Positions 13,905-23,754 of a DNA stretch of 64,000 nucleotides are shown here, piece by piece. This DNA is from Orbaceae bacterium ESL0721 (GTDB taxonomy: Bacteria; Pseudomonadota; Gammaproteobacteria; Enterobacterales; Orbaceae). How positions within the stretch are numbered: the first letter of the stretch is position 1; each line of letters begins with the position of its first letter. Made by a program: the position numbers and the translations under genes. Location of the stretch: positions 620,001 to 684,000 of the forward strand of contig JAQTHZ010000002.1 in NCBI GenBank assembly GCA_029433365.1, read 5' to 3'. Under the pieces are notes generated by a model. It saw only the letters and a program-made list of their open reading frames with translations, was not told where the DNA came from and did not search any database.

Positions 13905-14966
13905 ATGCATCTAAAATCTGTCTGTGTGTTAGGGAATGGTCAACTTGGTAGAATGTTAAAACAGGCAGGTGAGCCACTCGGTATTGCGCTCTTTCCTGTT
14001 GGTGTTGATCAAGATCCGACAATGATTCCTTATGAAAATTCTGTTATTACTGCTGAGATTGAGCGTTGGGCTGATACCCCATTTACCCAGATTCTGGCAA
14101 AACATCCCCACTTTATTAATCGTGACATCTTCCCCCTTATTGCTGACCGTTTAACCCAAAAAGAGCTACTAGATGAGCTTAATCTGCCTACTGCTAAATG
14201 GCATCTGTTAACAAATGAGTGGGCAGATCATTTTGCTAATCTAGGTGATCTCTTAATTGTGAAGAGGCGAACCGGTGGCTATGACGGTCGTGGGCAGTGG
14301 CGTATCACCAAAAATGAGATAAGGGAGATTCCTGCCGAAATCTATCAACAGGCAATTGTTGAGGAGGCGGTGCCCTTTGATAGCGAAATCTCCCTTGTTG
14401 GTGCGCGAAGTCATGACGGTAAGACGGTATTTTATCCACTCACCAATAATCTTCAGCAAGAGGGTATCTTAAAGATGAGTGTAGTCCTGCCGGCGGAAAA
14501 TTTAGCCATGCAACAAAAAGCGGAGATGATGCTCAGCAAGATTATGGATAGGTTGCAGTATGTCGGTGTTATGGCGATGGAGTGTTTTGTGGTGGGGGAT
14601 GAGCTGATCATCAATGAACTGGCGCCGCGCGTCCATAATAGTGGACACTGGACCCAAAATGGGGCATCGATAAGTCAGTTTGAGCTGCATCTACGTGCTA
14701 TTCTCGATCTACCGATGGTTAAACCCGTTGTCACTTCGCCATCTGTGATGGTTAATCTGATTGGGACGCCACTTAACTACAGCTGGCTCACCAACCCTTT
14801 AGTCCATCTCCATTGGTATGATAAAGAGGTGAGAGCAGGGCGGAAAGTGGGGCATCTCAATCTTACTCACCATGATAGAGCTCTACTGATAGAGGCGCTT
14901 GATTCACTCACTTTACCAACAGAGCAGTATCAAACAGCGATAGCGTGGGCAAAAACAAAACTATAA
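13905..14966 (+). CDS. purK: N5-carboxyaminoimidazole ribonucleotide synthase
   Basis: ATP-grasp enzyme that carboxylates AIR with bicarbonate to give N5-CAIR, the PurE substrate. The N-terminal VCVLGNGQLGRMLKQAG, the ATP-grasp stretch KRRTGGYDGRGQW and the metal-ligand segment ELAPRVHNSGHWT are diagnostic. At 353 residues it matches the E. coli enzyme (355). A good AGGAGAG ribosome binding site precedes the ATG, and the gene is in an operon with purE. Confidence 0.96.
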   Translation: MHLKSVCVLGNGQLGRMLKQAGEPLGIALFPVGVDQDPTMIPYENSVITAEIERWADTPFTQILAKHPHFINRDIFPLIADRLTQKELLDELNLPTAKWHLLTNEWADHFANLGDLLIVKRRTGGYDGRGQWRITKNEIREIPAEIYQQAIVEEAVPFDSEISLVGARSHDGKTVFYPLTNNLQQEGILKMSVVLPAENLAMQQKAEMMLSKIMDRLQYVGVMAMECFVVGDELIINELAPRVHNSGHWTQNGASISQFELHLRAILDLPMVKPVVTSPSVMVNLIGTPLNYSWLTNPLVHLHWYDKEVRAGRKVGHLNLTHHDRALLIEALDSLTLPTEQYQTAIAWAKTKL

Positions 14967-15099
14967 ATTTATAAAGAGATGTGCCTAAAAAGGCAAGTAG
15001 CTTTAAAGATAAGTAGTTATAAAAAGTAGTAACCATAAAATTAATCTATAATAGATAAAAATTTATGAAGCAGTGCCGAAATGAGTATAAGGAGTTGCC

Positions 15100-16638
15100 A
15101 TGATCAATTTTAGCCATAAACTTAACTATAGCCGTTATGTTGGTAATAACAGTGATAATCTAGGCGATGAGTATAAAATTGTGCGCTGTTTTGAGAGTGA
15201 TCGTGGTCGAATTATTAACTCAGCGGCAATTCGGCGCTTGCAGCAGAAAACCCAAGTCTTCCCACTTGAACGTAATGCGGTTGTAAGGACGCGTTTAACT
15301 CATTCGATGGAGGTTCAGCAGGTTGGCCGCCATATTGTAAAAGAGATTATTGATCGGCTACAGCAGCGCGGAAAGTTAAATCAACTTGGTTTGACGAAGT
15401 GGATTACCCCAATTGAGAGCATTGTTGAGATGGCTTGCCTGATGCATGACATTGGCAATCCCCCTTTTGGTCACTTTGGCGAAGCGGCAATTAATCAGTG
15501 GTTCTCTGCTAGACTATTGGCTGAAAGCTTGCCCCATAATCCGCTCCTCTCTCATCATGGATTAACGCAAAATCTACCCGCTACCTATTATGGTGTGTTA
15601 GCTGAACAGCATGGTGATTCCGCCTATCTTGCTGATTTAAAACAGAAGATGCGCTATGATCTCTGCCATTTTGAAGGCAATGCACAGGCGATTAGATTGG
15701 TGCACTCAATTCTTCGCCTCAACCTTACCTACTCGCAAATTGCGGCAATTTTAAAATATACTAAACCGGCTTACTGGTCAGCAGCAATACCGAAAGAGTT
15801 TGACTATTTGATGAAAAAACCGGGCTATTACCTCTCTGAAGAATCTTTTATTAATACTTTATGTGATAAGCTCGCCATTAAACCATTTTACCGTTACCCC
15901 TTCACCTACATTATGGAGGCAGCTGATGATATCTCATACTGTATTGCTGATCTTGAAGATGCGGTTGAGAAGAAGATTTTAACGGTTCGTCAGCTCTACC
16001 ACCATTTAGCTGATGCGTGGGGTCCTATCCAAAAAGGGGATCTGTTTGATCTGGTTGTTGAGCGCCCTTATAAAAAACTACAAAAAGAGGGATTTAATGC
16101 CATCGGTATTGACCAGTTTTTTATGTATTTACGCGTTAATACCATTGGGCAGTTAGTTCCCCATGCGGCAGAGCGATTTATTGAAAATATTGAAGCGATT
16201 TACCACGGATCATTTAACCACGCTCTACTTGAAGATCGCGGGGCAGAATATAAGTTACTTAACATATTTAAGCGTGTCGGTTTTGAGCATGTGTTTAACC
16301 ATGAATCTGTTGAAAATCTTGAACTACAAGGTAACCGAATTATAAGCGGTCTGTTGGATATCTACAGCCCACTATTAGATATTCCGGTCGAAGATTTTAT
16401 TCAATTGGTTGAGTCACAAAACCATAAAAACTACCCGATTGAAACGCGGTTGTATCATAAAATATCGGCTAAATATAGCGCCGCTTATAGGCAAGCTGTT
16501 GATGAGCTAGATCGGACGCAAGCAGATTTTGCTTGCCTAGAATTTTACTATCGGTGTCGTCTGCTCCAAGACTATATTAGTGGTATGACAGATCACTTTG
16601 CTTATGATGAGTACCGTAAATTGACGGTGATCGATTAA
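15100..16638 (+). CDS. dgt: Deoxyguanosine triphosphate triphosphohydrolase
   Basis: HD-domain enzyme that cleaves dGTP to deoxyguanosine and tripolyphosphate. The metal-binding signatures are visible: RRLQQKTQV and [17 protein letters not shown], then the HD pair in [18 protein letters not shown], with a later conserved [16 protein letters not shown]. At 512 residues it is close to the E. coli enzyme (505). ATAAGGAG precedes the ATG with normal spacing. It stands alone between purK and dnaX. Confidence 0.95.
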   Translation: MINFSHKLNYSRYVGNNSDNLGDEYKIVRCFESDRGRIINSAAIRRLQQKTQVFPLERNAVVRTRLTHSMEVQQVGRHIVKEIIDRLQQRGKLNQLGLTKWITPIESIVEMACLMHDIGNPPFGHFGEAAINQWFSARLLAESLPHNPLLSHHGLTQNLPATYYGVLAEQHGDSAYLADLKQKMRYDLCHFEGNAQAIRLVHSILRLNLTYSQIAAILKYTKPAYWSAAIPKEFDYLMKKPGYYLSEESFINTLCDKLAIKPFYRYPFTYIMEAADDISYCIADLEDAVEKKILTVRQLYHHLADAWGPIQKGDLFDLVVERPYKKLQKEGFNAIGIDQFFMYLRVNTIGQLVPHAAERFIENIEAIYHGSFNHALLEDRGAEYKLLNIFKRVGFEHVFNHESVENLELQGNRIISGLLDIYSPLLDIPVEDFIQLVESQNHKNYPIETRLYHKISAKYSAAYRQAVDELDRTQADFACLEFYYRCRLLQDYISGMTDHFAYDEYRKLTVID

Positions 16639-16787
16639 TTTAATTCAACGTTTTGATGAAGATCAGGGCTGATTTTTTTATCTTAAGTACAATCTGCCGT
16701 CCTTAAATTAAAACGATTTTCTCACCGACTCTAGCCACTTTATGGTATGATAAACGCCAATTTATTTGGCAATTGATTATGGTGATT

Positions 16788-18878
16788 ATGAGTTATCAAG
16801 TCCTCGCGCGTAAATGGCGTCCTAACTCTTTTTCTGATGTTGTCGGTCAGGAACATGTCTTGACGATTTTATCAAATGCACTCTCCCTTGGTCGTATCCA
16901 TCACGCTTATCTCTTTTCTGGCACTCGTGGTGTGGGTAAAACATCGATTGCAAGATTATTGGCAAAATGTTTGAACTGTGAGACTGGCGTTACTGCAACG
17001 CCGTGCGGTAAGTGTGATAACTGCCGTGATATTGAGCAGGGTCGCTTTGTTGATCTGCTAGAGATTGATGCTGCCTCACGCACAAAAGTGGAAGATACGC
17101 GTGAAATTCTTGATAATATTCAGTATCTGCCAACCAAAGGGCGTTTTAAGATCTATCTGATTGATGAAGTACATATGTTGTCGCGTAGCAGTTTTAATGC
17201 ACTGCTAAAAACGTTAGAAGAGCCGCCAGAGCATGTTAAATTCCTTTTAGCGACAACTGATCCACAGAAATTACCGATCACCATTTTATCGCGCTGCCTC
17301 CATCTTCATCTAAATGTTCTTGATACCACGTTAATTAATAATCAATTAATGCACATTTTAGAATCAGAGCAGATTAGTAGTGAACCTAAAGCGGTACAGC
17401 TATTAGCTAAAGCGGCCAATGGAAGTATGCGTGATGCCTTAAGTCTTACTGATCAGGCGATAGCGTTAGGTAATGGGCAGGTTGGTACCAGCTCTGTCAC
17501 CACTATGCTAGGTACCTTAGATAGGAGAGTGCCATTTGCCCTTGTAGAGGCGCTCTATCGCGGTGAAGGATCGGCTTTAATGCAGCAGCTTGAAGCAGCT
17601 GCGATGCAAGGGGTGGATTGGGATAGTCTTCTCTCTGAAACGATTGTTTTACTGCATCAGATTGCTCTTTTGCAGATCGTTCCAACAGCAGTTGGTGATT
17701 ATGGTGATAGTGAAGAGCAGATTCAGTTTTTAGCTAAAAATATCGCTCCTAATGATCTCCAGCTTTTTTATCAGATTCTGTTAATGGGACGAAAAGAGTT
17801 AGCTTTTGCGCCAGATAAAAAAATGGGTGTCGAGATGAGCTTTTTGCGTGCATTGGCTTTTCTACCTAAACCGGTAACTGAGTCAACGCCACCGCAATCG
17901 ATCCCCCAATCTGATCCAGAATCTACTAAGCATGCTGTTAACCAATCGGCAACAAAATCTATCTTAGCAACTGAATCAACTAAATCAACTAAATCAACTG
18001 AGAAGAAGAGCACGCCAACAGTTGCGCAAAATGTAGCAACGACTGAGGCAGAATCATTAGAGTCAGCGCCTTCCACGACGGTAAACTCGCTACCAGATGA
18101 AGTGCCAATAAGCACTAAAAATATCTTAGCGATGCGTGAGCAGTTGATTAAAGAGGAGCAGAAGCGAAAAAAGTCTGAAACGGTAGCAAAGACGCATCAA
18201 GCTTCTACTTTGCAACCGACTTTTAAAAACGATATTAGCAATAAAAACAATATTAGTAATAAAAACGATATTAGTAATAAAAGCGATAAGAGTAATAAAA
18301 GTGTTAACAGTGATCTCGCTGTAGAGGGTAGAGATATTGATGATTGTGAAGAGGAGATGACTGCTGAGAATTATCAGTGGCAAGCTAAAACAGTTATCGA
18401 GACTAAAGATGAGATAGATACAAAAGCGTTTATTGCTTCACTTACTGGCGATAAAACCGCCGAAATGACCCAAAAATTGATTGCTGAAATGGCAAGCAAA
18501 GATGCATGGTGTGGTGAGATCGAAAAGTTATCAGTCCCGCCGTTAGTAAAACAGATTGCGGTTAACTCTTTCGTAGAGCAGATTGATGAGACAGAGCTAG
18601 TTTTACATATGCGATCATCCGTTCACTACTTAACGAACTCACCGGATAATCTAAAAAAATTGGAACAGGCGCTCGCAAAAGTGCGTAATCGCCCAATTAA
18701 ATTGTCAGTTGTAATTGATGATAGTTTGGATCATAAAACGCCAATAGAGCAGCGCGAAGCGTTATATCAAGAGAAGTTAAAAGCGGCGAAAACAGAGATT
18801 CATCAAGATGAAAAAGTGGCTCTGATATGTCAATTTTTTGAAGCGCAGATTGATGAAGAGAGTATTCGTCCTGTATAA
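16788..18878 (+). CDS. dnaX: DNA polymerase III tau/gamma subunit
   Basis: Clamp-loader ATPase. I used the ATG at 16788 (MSYQVLARKWRP), which matches the family N-terminus; an earlier in-frame ATG at 16779 and a TTG at 16773 exist. Walker A is GTRGVGKTS. A zinc-binding Cys cluster (CLNCETG, PCGKCDNC) and Walker B/DExx LIDEVHML follow. Residues about 370-560 form a low-complexity Ser/Thr/Lys/Asn linker including a six-residue repeat (N/S-x-I/K-S-N-K). The C-terminal tau domain binds polymerase alpha. The full-length product is 696 residues; a shorter gamma form is predicted from the frameshift signal at 18153-18217. ybaB follows after 33 bases. Confidence 0.96.
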   Translation: MSYQVLARKWRPNSFSDVVGQEHVLTILSNALSLGRIHHAYLFSGTRGVGKTSIARLLAKCLNCETGVTATPCGKCDNCRDIEQGRFVDLLEIDAASRTKVEDTREILDNIQYLPTKGRFKIYLIDEVHMLSRSSFNALLKTLEEPPEHVKFLLATTDPQKLPITILSRCLHLHLNVLDTTLINNQLMHILESEQISSEPKAVQLLAKAANGSMRDALSLTDQAIALGNGQVGTSSVTTMLGTLDRRVPFALVEALYRGEGSALMQQLEAAAMQGVDWDSLLSETIVLLHQIALLQIVPTAVGDYGDSEEQIQFLAKNIAPNDLQLFYQILLMGRKELAFAPDKKMGVEMSFLRALAFLPKPVTESTPPQSIPQSDPESTKHAVNQSATKSILATESTKSTKSTEKKSTPTVAQNVATTEAESLESAPSTTVNSLPDEVPISTKNILAMREQLIKEEQKRKKSETVAKTHQASTLQPTFKNDISNKNNISNKNDISNKSDKSNKSVNSDLAVEGRDIDDCEEEMTAENYQWQAKTVIETKDEIDTKAFIASLTGDKTAEMTQKLIAEMASKDAWCGEIEKLSVPPLVKQIAVNSFVEQIDETELVLHMRSSVHYLTNSPDNLKKLEQALAKVRNRPIKLSVVIDDSLDHKTPIEQREALYQEKLKAAKTEIHQDEKVALICQFFEAQIDEESIRPV
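18153..18217 (+). promoter_or_regulatory. Programmed -1 frameshift signal in dnaX (slippery site, SD-like stimulator, stem-loop)
   Basis: The heptamer A AAA AAG occurs at 18167-18173 in the correct phase (codons CGA AAA AAG). An SD-like GAGGAG lies at 18153-18158, eight bases upstream. A 10-bp stem with one mismatch (18182-18191 with 18208-18217) starts eight bases downstream. After a -1 slip the ribosome reads one Val codon and then TGA at 18176-18178, giving a gamma protein of about 463 residues. All three elements match the E. coli dnaX arrangement. Confidence 0.9.
18228..18299 (+). repeat. 18-bp in-frame tandem repeat in the tau linker
   Basis: Four copies of an 18-bp unit (consensus AACGATATTAGTAATAAA) encode N-D-I-S-N-K repeats. 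The unit length keeps frame, and the repeat lies just after the frameshift stem, so only tau contains it. It is likely a length-variable flexible linker. Confidence 0.85.
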
Positions 18879-18911
18879 TTCGCACTATTAAATTAATCAT
18901 GAGGAATAGAT

Positions 18912-19250
18912 ATGTTTTCAGGTGGAAAGGGTGGACTTGGTAATTTGATGAAGCAAGCCCAGCAGATGCAAGCAAGAATGCAGCAAGTTCAGGAAGAGAT
19001 TGCAAAAATGGAAGTAGTGGGTGAATCTGGTGCCGGACTTGTAAAAGTGACAGTTAATGGTGCGCATAGTTGCAAACGGGTTGAGATTGATCCATCGCTA
19101 GTAACAGAAGATGATAAAGAGATGTTAGAGGATCTGATTGCGGCAGCATATAATGATGCAAGTCGCCGATTAGATGAGTCCCAAAAAGAGAAGATGGCGC
19201 AAGTGACCGGTGGTATGCAACTCCCACCTGGTTTTAAAATGCCATTTTAG
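18912..19250 (+). CDS. ybaB: YbaB/EbfC nucleoid-associated protein
   Basis: A small DNA-binding dimer that coats the nucleoid. The 112-residue protein has the usual N-terminal glycine-rich start ([20 protein letters not shown]), an amphipathic helix, the strand region [18 protein letters not shown], and the C-terminal [21 protein letters not shown] ribosome binding site precedes the ATG. It sits after dnaX as in E. coli, but recR does not follow; a terminator and then ruvAB do. Confidence 0.96.
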   Translation: MFSGGKGGLGNLMKQAQQMQARMQQVQEEIAKMEVVGESGAGLVKVTVNGAHSCKRVEIDPSLVTEDDKEMLEDLIAAAYNDASRRLDESQKEKMAQVTGGMQLPPGFKMPF

Positions 19251-19261
19251 ATCGATTCCAA

Positions 19262-19291
19262 AAAACAGAGCTTACTTAGCTCTGTTTTTTT
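19262..19291 (+). terminator. Terminator after ybaB
   Basis: Arms AAAACAGAGCT (19262-19272) and AGCTCTGTTTT (19278-19288) with loop TACTT are followed by further T residues, 11 bases after the stop. Confidence 0.9.
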
Positions 19292-19520
19292 ATAACTATG
19301 TTTTATAACTATGTTTTATAACTATATTTTATAACTATGTTTTATAGCAACAATGTTTTAGACCGACTATGATTTAAACCAACCATATTTTAAACCGGCT
19401 AAGTTTTAAGATGACAACGTTTTAATCGACCATCTTTTAAAATGACCATTATTTAAAATGACAATGTTTTAGGCTTAAAATGTTTTAGGGTTGCGTGTTT
19501 TAAAGAAAGAGTGTTTTAGA
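19292..19520. repeat. Degenerate GTTTTA-rich repeat tract
   Basis: Four 13-bp direct copies of ATAACTATGTTTT occupy 19292-19343. They are followed by irregular units, most of which contain (A)TGTTTTA or its degenerate forms. One of these is an exact TGTTTTAGGGTT at 19481-19492, with near matches at 19464 and 19511. The tract fills most of the 409-base ybaB-ruvA gap; no gene is visible. Confidence 0.75.
19481..19492 (+). repeat. TGTTTTAGGGTT copy upstream of ruvA
   Basis: Exact 12-mer within the degenerate GTTTTA-rich tract, 168 bases before the ruvA start. Confidence 0.75.
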
Positions 19521-19659
19521 GTTGATATTAACCTAAATAAACAGAAAAATTGCTGATAGTCACCCTTCATAATCTGTCTATTTATACAGTTACATCTTTA
19601 TAATTTTTGTCATATCAGGTAAACTACCTGCGATCTCATTTTAATAAAAAGGATAGATT

Positions 19660-20259
19660 GTGATAGGACGTTTGCGAGGAAAAGTTATCGAAAAACAACC
19701 ACCTAGAGTGCTTATTGAGGTAGGCGGTGTTGGTTATGATGTTTTTATGCCGATGACCTGTTTTTATGAACTTCCTGATAATGGTCAAGAAGTCATTGTT
19801 TTAACCCATTTTGTGGTTCGTGAAGATGCCCAGATCCTCTATGGTTTTAATAATGAGCGTGAACGTGAACTTTTTCGTGAATTAATTAAAGTAAATGGAG
19901 TTGGTCCAAAACTTGCACTTGCTATCTTATCTGGTATGTCGGCTGCGCAATTTTTGCATGCAGTGGAATTTAATGAGCTGACAACACTGATTAAATTACC
20001 GGGCGTTGGGCGTAAAACAGCTGAGCGCCTGATTGTTGAGATGAAAGATCGTATCAAAAATATATCAACCAGCATCGATGAACCTATCCAAAAAGTGGGT
20101 GAAAAGCACTCTACAAATCATATAGAAAATGAAGCTGTTTCAGCACTGATCGCTTTAGGCTATAAACCGCAAGAGGCAAGTCGCATCATTGGTAAAGTGA
20201 TTCAACCAGATATGGATTGCGAAGCACTGATTCGTGAAGCATTAAAGGCAGCATTATAA
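19660..20259 (+). CDS. ruvA: Holliday junction branch migration protein RuvA
   Basis: Tetrameric junction-binding subunit of RuvAB. The start is GTG at 19660 ([15 protein letters not shown]), with AAGGAT upstream. The helix-hairpin-helix segments [20 protein letters not shown] and [19 protein letters not shown] mark domain II, and a flexible linker leads to domain III ([14 protein letters not shown]) that contacts RuvB. The length of 199 residues is close to E. coli RuvA (203). ruvB starts 10 bases later. No ruvC is present in the window. Confidence 0.97.
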   Translation: MIGRLRGKVIEKQPPRVLIEVGGVGYDVFMPMTCFYELPDNGQEVIVLTHFVVREDAQILYGFNNERERELFRELIKVNGVGPKLALAILSGMSAAQFLHAVEFNELTTLIKLPGVGRKTAERLIVEMKDRIKNISTSIDEPIQKVGEKHSTNHIENEAVSALIALGYKPQEASRIIGKVIQPDMDCEALIREALKAAL

Positions 20260-20269
20260 AGGAATAGAT

Positions 20270-21274
20270 ATGATTGAAGCTGATCGTTTAATCGCCCCCC
20301 AAGTACGAAAAGAGGAAGAGAGTTTAGATCGCGCTATTCGCCCAAAGTATCTTAATGAATATATTGGGCAACCTCATGTACGTGATCAGATGCAAATTTT
20401 TATTCAAGCAGCTAAACAGCGCGGTGATGCATTAGATCATGTGCTTATATTTGGTCCTCCTGGTCTTGGTAAAACCACTTTAGCCAATATTCTTGCTAAT
20501 GAGTTAAATGTTAATTTGCGTACTACTTCTGGTCCAGTTTTAGAGAAAGCGGGTGATCTAGCCGCTATGCTCACCAATCTTGAACCTAATGATCTCCTCT
20601 TTATTGATGAAATTCATCGCCTCTCACCTGTTGTCGAGGAGATTCTCTATCCTGCAATGGAGGATTATCAGTTAGACATTATGATTGGCGAGGGACCCGC
20701 AGCTCGTTCAATTAAGATTGATCTCCCACCATTCACTTTAGTTGGCGCTACCACTAAAGCTGGCTCCTTAACATCTCCACTGCGTGACCGTTTTGGTATT
20801 GTGCAGCGATTAGAGTTCTATCAAGTTGAAGATCTTGAATATATAGTGAGCCGAAGTGCTAAATTTTTAGGGATAACTCTCTCGAAAGAGGGGGCTTACC
20901 ATATTGCTAAACGATCTCGCGGTACGCCCCGTATCGCTAATCGACTGTTAAGACGTGTTCGTGATTATGCTGAAGTAAAATCAAGCGGTATGATTGATGC
21001 CGATATTGCTATTAAAGCGTTAGATATGCTTGATGTAGATACCGAAGGTTTTGATTTTATGGATCGTAAATTGTTACTTGCCATTATTGAAAAGTTTATG
21101 GGTGGACCAGTTGGATTAGATAATTTAGCCGCAGCAATTGGCGAAGAGCGCGAAACGATTGAAGATGTGTTAGAGCCATTTTTAATTCAACAAGGTTTTA
21201 TTCAACGTACCCCGCGTGGACGGATAGCAACCTTACATGCTTATCAACATTTTTGTATTCAGTATGAGCGGTAA
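20270..21274 (+). CDS. ruvB: Holliday junction helicase motor RuvB
   Basis: AAA+ hexameric motor driving branch migration. Walker A is [10 protein letters not shown], Walker [11 protein letters not shown], sensor/arginine-finger region [18 protein letters not shown], and the C-terminal winged helix carries [16 protein letters not shown] and [12 protein letters not shown]. At 334 residues it equals the family length. An AAGGAATAG ribosome binding site lies in the short gap after ruvA. Confidence 0.98.
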   Translation: MIEADRLIAPQVRKEEESLDRAIRPKYLNEYIGQPHVRDQMQIFIQAAKQRGDALDHVLIFGPPGLGKTTLANILANELNVNLRTTSGPVLEKAGDLAAMLTNLEPNDLLFIDEIHRLSPVVEEILYPAMEDYQLDIMIGEGPAARSIKIDLPPFTLVGATTKAGSLTSPLRDRFGIVQRLEFYQVEDLEYIVSRSAKFLGITLSKEGAYHIAKRSRGTPRIANRLLRRVRDYAEVKSSGMIDADIAIKALDMLDVDTEGFDFMDRKLLLAIIEKFMGGPVGLDNLAAAIGEERETIEDVLEPFLIQQGFIQRTPRGRIATLHAYQHFCIQYER

Positions 21275-21441
21275 AGATCATCAAAAGTGACTTAAATCTC
21301 AAATAATAAAATTTTGTAGTAATAGACCCAAAAGTTATTGAATCTCTAAATAAAAAAGAGTATAAAATACGACCAAATTAAAACTAATAAAAAATAGATC
21401 TTAAAAAAGATTTTATTATTATATTTCTGTAGATAGAAAAT

Positions 21442-21855
21442 ATGCTCTTCATATATAACACTCTGTTTGGGATTTTATCATCTTTTACCAATATTATATC
21501 TTCTAGCTATTATCGTTCTTATTCTCGTCCTTATACTCGTTTTTATTCTAATTCTTATCATTCACGTTATTCATCAGAACTTAGTTTTTTTGAATTCCTC
21601 AAATATTACAGTATAGTAATGATAGTAGGTACTGTTATATTATATTTGATTTTGTTATTGATAAGCTTTTTCCTAAAAAATGATTTAGATAATTCTATCG
21701 ATCCCGATTTATCAGAATATAACTTCAGTAAAGAAATTAAAGAGAAAGAACGCAAAAAAGCGCATCAAGTAAAAAGAGTTCAAGAGTTAAAACAGCAAAA
21801 ATTACAGAATAAAAATTCAAAGAAGAAAAATTCAAAGAAGAAAAAGAAAAAATAG
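21442..21855 (+). CDS. Small membrane protein of unknown function, Tyr/Ser-rich and Lys-rich
   Basis: I do not recognise this 137-residue protein. The N-terminal part (about 20-50) is unusually rich in Tyr, Ser, Arg and Phe. A single transmembrane segment follows at about 60-80 (IVMIVGTVILYLILLLISFF). The remainder is highly charged and ends in a Lys/Asn-rich run with a poly-Lys tail. There is no strong Shine-Dalgarno before the ATG. It lies alone between ruvB and the convergent cysK. A cytoplasmic basic tail binding RNA, DNA or lipids would be a guess. Codon use is AT-rich like the flanks. Confidence 0.55.
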   Translation: MLFIYNTLFGILSSFTNIISSSYYRSYSRPYTRFYSNSYHSRYSSELSFFEFLKYYSIVMIVGTVILYLILLLISFFLKNDLDNSIDPDLSEYNFSKEIKEKERKKAHQVKRVQELKQQKLQNKNSKKKNSKKKKKK

Positions 21856-21912
21856 AGAGCCAGACATTTTTACAATCTAATACCGTGCTGAGCTTATTTA
21901 ATATTTTATTCT

Positions 21913-21955
21913 GTATCGCATTGAAAAAATTATAAAAATTATTTCAATGCGATAC
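21913..21955. terminator. Long hairpin between convergent genes
   Basis: Perfect 14-base arms GTATCGCATTGAAA (21913-21926) and TTTCAATGCGATAC (21942-21955) enclose an A/T-rich 15-base loop. It lies between the small membrane protein gene and the convergent cysK and probably serves as a bidirectional terminator, although T tracts are weak. Confidence 0.6.
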
Positions 21956-21986
21956 TGTTTGAGTAGTTACATATGAAATAGGTTGT

Positions 21987-22934
21987 TTAATTTATGTTGA
22001 GAAAAAGATCAGTACTTAAATAACGTTCACCCGATGACGGTAAAATAACCACAATAGTTTTATCTCTGTTTTCGGGCAGTTTAGCCAATTTATCGGCGAC
22101 AAAAACAGCAGCACCTGATGAGATACCGACTAAAATTCCCTCTTTTTCCATCACTTTGCGAGCGGTATTAATCGCATCTTCATTCGAGACCCCCTCAACA
22201 AGATCTATCAAACTGAGATCAAGATTTTCAGGAATAAAACCGGCGCCAATACCTTGGATCTTATGAGGTCCAGGTTGTAGTGGTTGACCTGCTAGCGCCT
22301 GTGCAATAACTGGTGAACTACTTGGTTCCACCGCAACGGCGGTAATTTTTTTACCTTGCTGATTTTTTAGATATCGAGTAACGCCAGTAAAGGTTCCGCC
22401 AGTCCCAACTCCAGCAATAAAAATATCGATATTACCGTCACTATCTTGCCAAATTTCTGGTCCAGTCGTTTTTTCATGGATTTCAGGGTTAGCGGGGTTA
22501 CTAAATTGTTGGAGCATTAGGGTATGCTTGGGATCGTTTGCAACTAACTCTTCTGCCTTTTCAATTGATCCTTTCATCCCTTTAGCTGCATCAGTTAAGA
22601 TTAAATTTGCACCTAAAACTTTGAGTAGTTTACGGCGCTCTATGCTCATGCTCTCTGGCATGGTTAAGGTAAGTTTATAGCCTCTTGCGGCAGCTACTGC
22701 GGCTAAAGCGATACCTGTATTACCACTAGTTGGTTCAACCAGTTCGACATCAGGTGTGAGGAGTCCTCGCTTTTCTGCATCCCAAATCATGTTGGATGCA
22801 ATGCGACATTTTACGCTAAAGCTGGGATTACGTGACTCTATTTTGGCTAAAATATTGCCGTTGCCGAAATGTTTTAATCTTACTAATGGTGTATGTCCAA
22901 TAGTTTGTGAATTATCGTCAAATATTTTACTCAT
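21987..22934 (-). CDS. cysK: Cysteine synthase A (O-acetylserine sulfhydrylase)
   Basis: PLP enzyme that makes cysteine from O-acetylserine and sulfide. The PLP lysine is in [18 protein letters not shown]. The substrate loop [12 protein letters not shown] and the phosphate-binding [15 protein letters not shown] follow. At 315 residues it is near the E. coli CysK length (323). The ATG at 22934 is preceded by AAGGAATC on the minus strand. It is a single-gene unit. The window also holds a possible succinocysteine salvage operon, another cysteine source. Confidence 0.95.
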   Translation of the reverse strand: MSKIFDDNSQTIGHTPLVRLKHFGNGNILAKIESRNPSFSVKCRIASNMIWDAEKRGLLTPDVELVEPTSGNTGIALAAVAAARGYKLTLTMPESMSIERRKLLKVLGANLILTDAAKGMKGSIEKAEELVANDPKHTLMLQQFSNPANPEIHEKTTGPEIWQDSDGNIDIFIAGVGTGGTFTGVTRYLKNQQGKKITAVAVEPSSSPVIAQALAGQPLQPGPHKIQGIGAGFIPENLDLSLIDLVEGVSNEDAINTARKVMEKEGILVGISSGAAVFVADKLAKLPENRDKTIVVILPSSGERYLSTDLFLNIN

Positions 22935-23135
22935 AATAGATTCCTTATTTATGTGTTTGAAACATCTTCACTACTATTATCTAAAAACTATCTTAAACTA
23001 CTTAAAACAACTATTATTCATCACTACTGTTTTATAAAACTACAATTATATAAGTTGCCTCATAATCTTAATACGAATTAAATCATATATTGATATGACT
23101 TTTAGATATAAATATTATTGGGAGAGCTGGCTAAT

Positions 23136-23666
23136 TTAGGCGATGATCTCCGCTTTTTCCATCTCAGCCTCAATCTTTTTTAACGCCTGTTGACAACGAT
23201 AGATACGGTTATCGATGGTGGCGATTTTAATATAATCAATTGAATCAGATTCGAGCTCGAGTTCAAATTTCATCTCTTGCAAACGGCGTAAATAGTCGAG
23301 ATGGCGCGCATGTTTTTGTGAGATTGATTCATAGATGGGGGCAGGCTCCTCTATGCGTAGATGGTGTGTTGCAACTTCGCGGGTTAATGCTGAAATTTGG
23401 TTAATCAGCATCTCAGATAAAAAAGCGGTTTTAGCGTGATCCTCTTTTATAACGGAATCTGCTAAAGCGCGATAGCTCGCTTTTATGCTATTGAGGTAGT
23501 CGATTTTACTATCGTTACTCTCAGGCCTATCAAAGAGGTGTGGATCAAAATAGCGTTCGTGATTATGGTTCAAATTACTTCTATTAACTTGCTGTTCAAG
23601 CTCTTCAATCTGCTGTTTTAATCTAGTTAAGAGTGGGTGAGTTGTCAGCATTGAACTTATTTCCAT
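23136..23666 (-). CDS. priC: Primosomal replication protein N'' (PriC)
   Basis: A small helical protein for origin-independent replication restart, acting with Rep at stalled forks with leading gaps. The 176-residue protein is built almost entirely of amphipathic helices, with the family core YFDPHLFDR near residue 40, LINQISALTREVATH in the middle and a C-terminal IYRCQQALKKIEAEM. The first residues (MEISS) precede an alternative start at MLTTHPLL. The family is weakly conserved, so this is a moderately strong call. rep, its partner helicase, is at 40.7-42.7 kb. Confidence 0.85.
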   Translation of the reverse strand: MEISSMLTTHPLLTRLKQQIEELEQQVNRSNLNHNHERYFDPHLFDRPESNDSKIDYLNSIKASYRALADSVIKEDHAKTAFLSEMLINQISALTREVATHHLRIEEPAPIYESISQKHARHLDYLRRLQEMKFELELESDSIDYIKIATIDNRIYRCQQALKKIEAEMEKAEIIA

Positions 23667-23754
23667 TTTTTATCGATTAAGATTTTAATCTTTTAAATAA
23701 AAACCATAAAAACAGTTAAAATTAAAAAATTTACCCGCTAGTTGAATTTTGTTT

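Noticed and set aside
18228-18299. Possible regulatory repeat array
   Set aside because: The 18-bp units lie in frame inside dnaX and encode a linker repeat, so they are coding.
17771-18383. Minus-strand open frames of 114 and 85 codons
   Set aside because: They are antisense to the low-complexity linker of dnaX; repeated Ser/Thr codons create open complementary frames.
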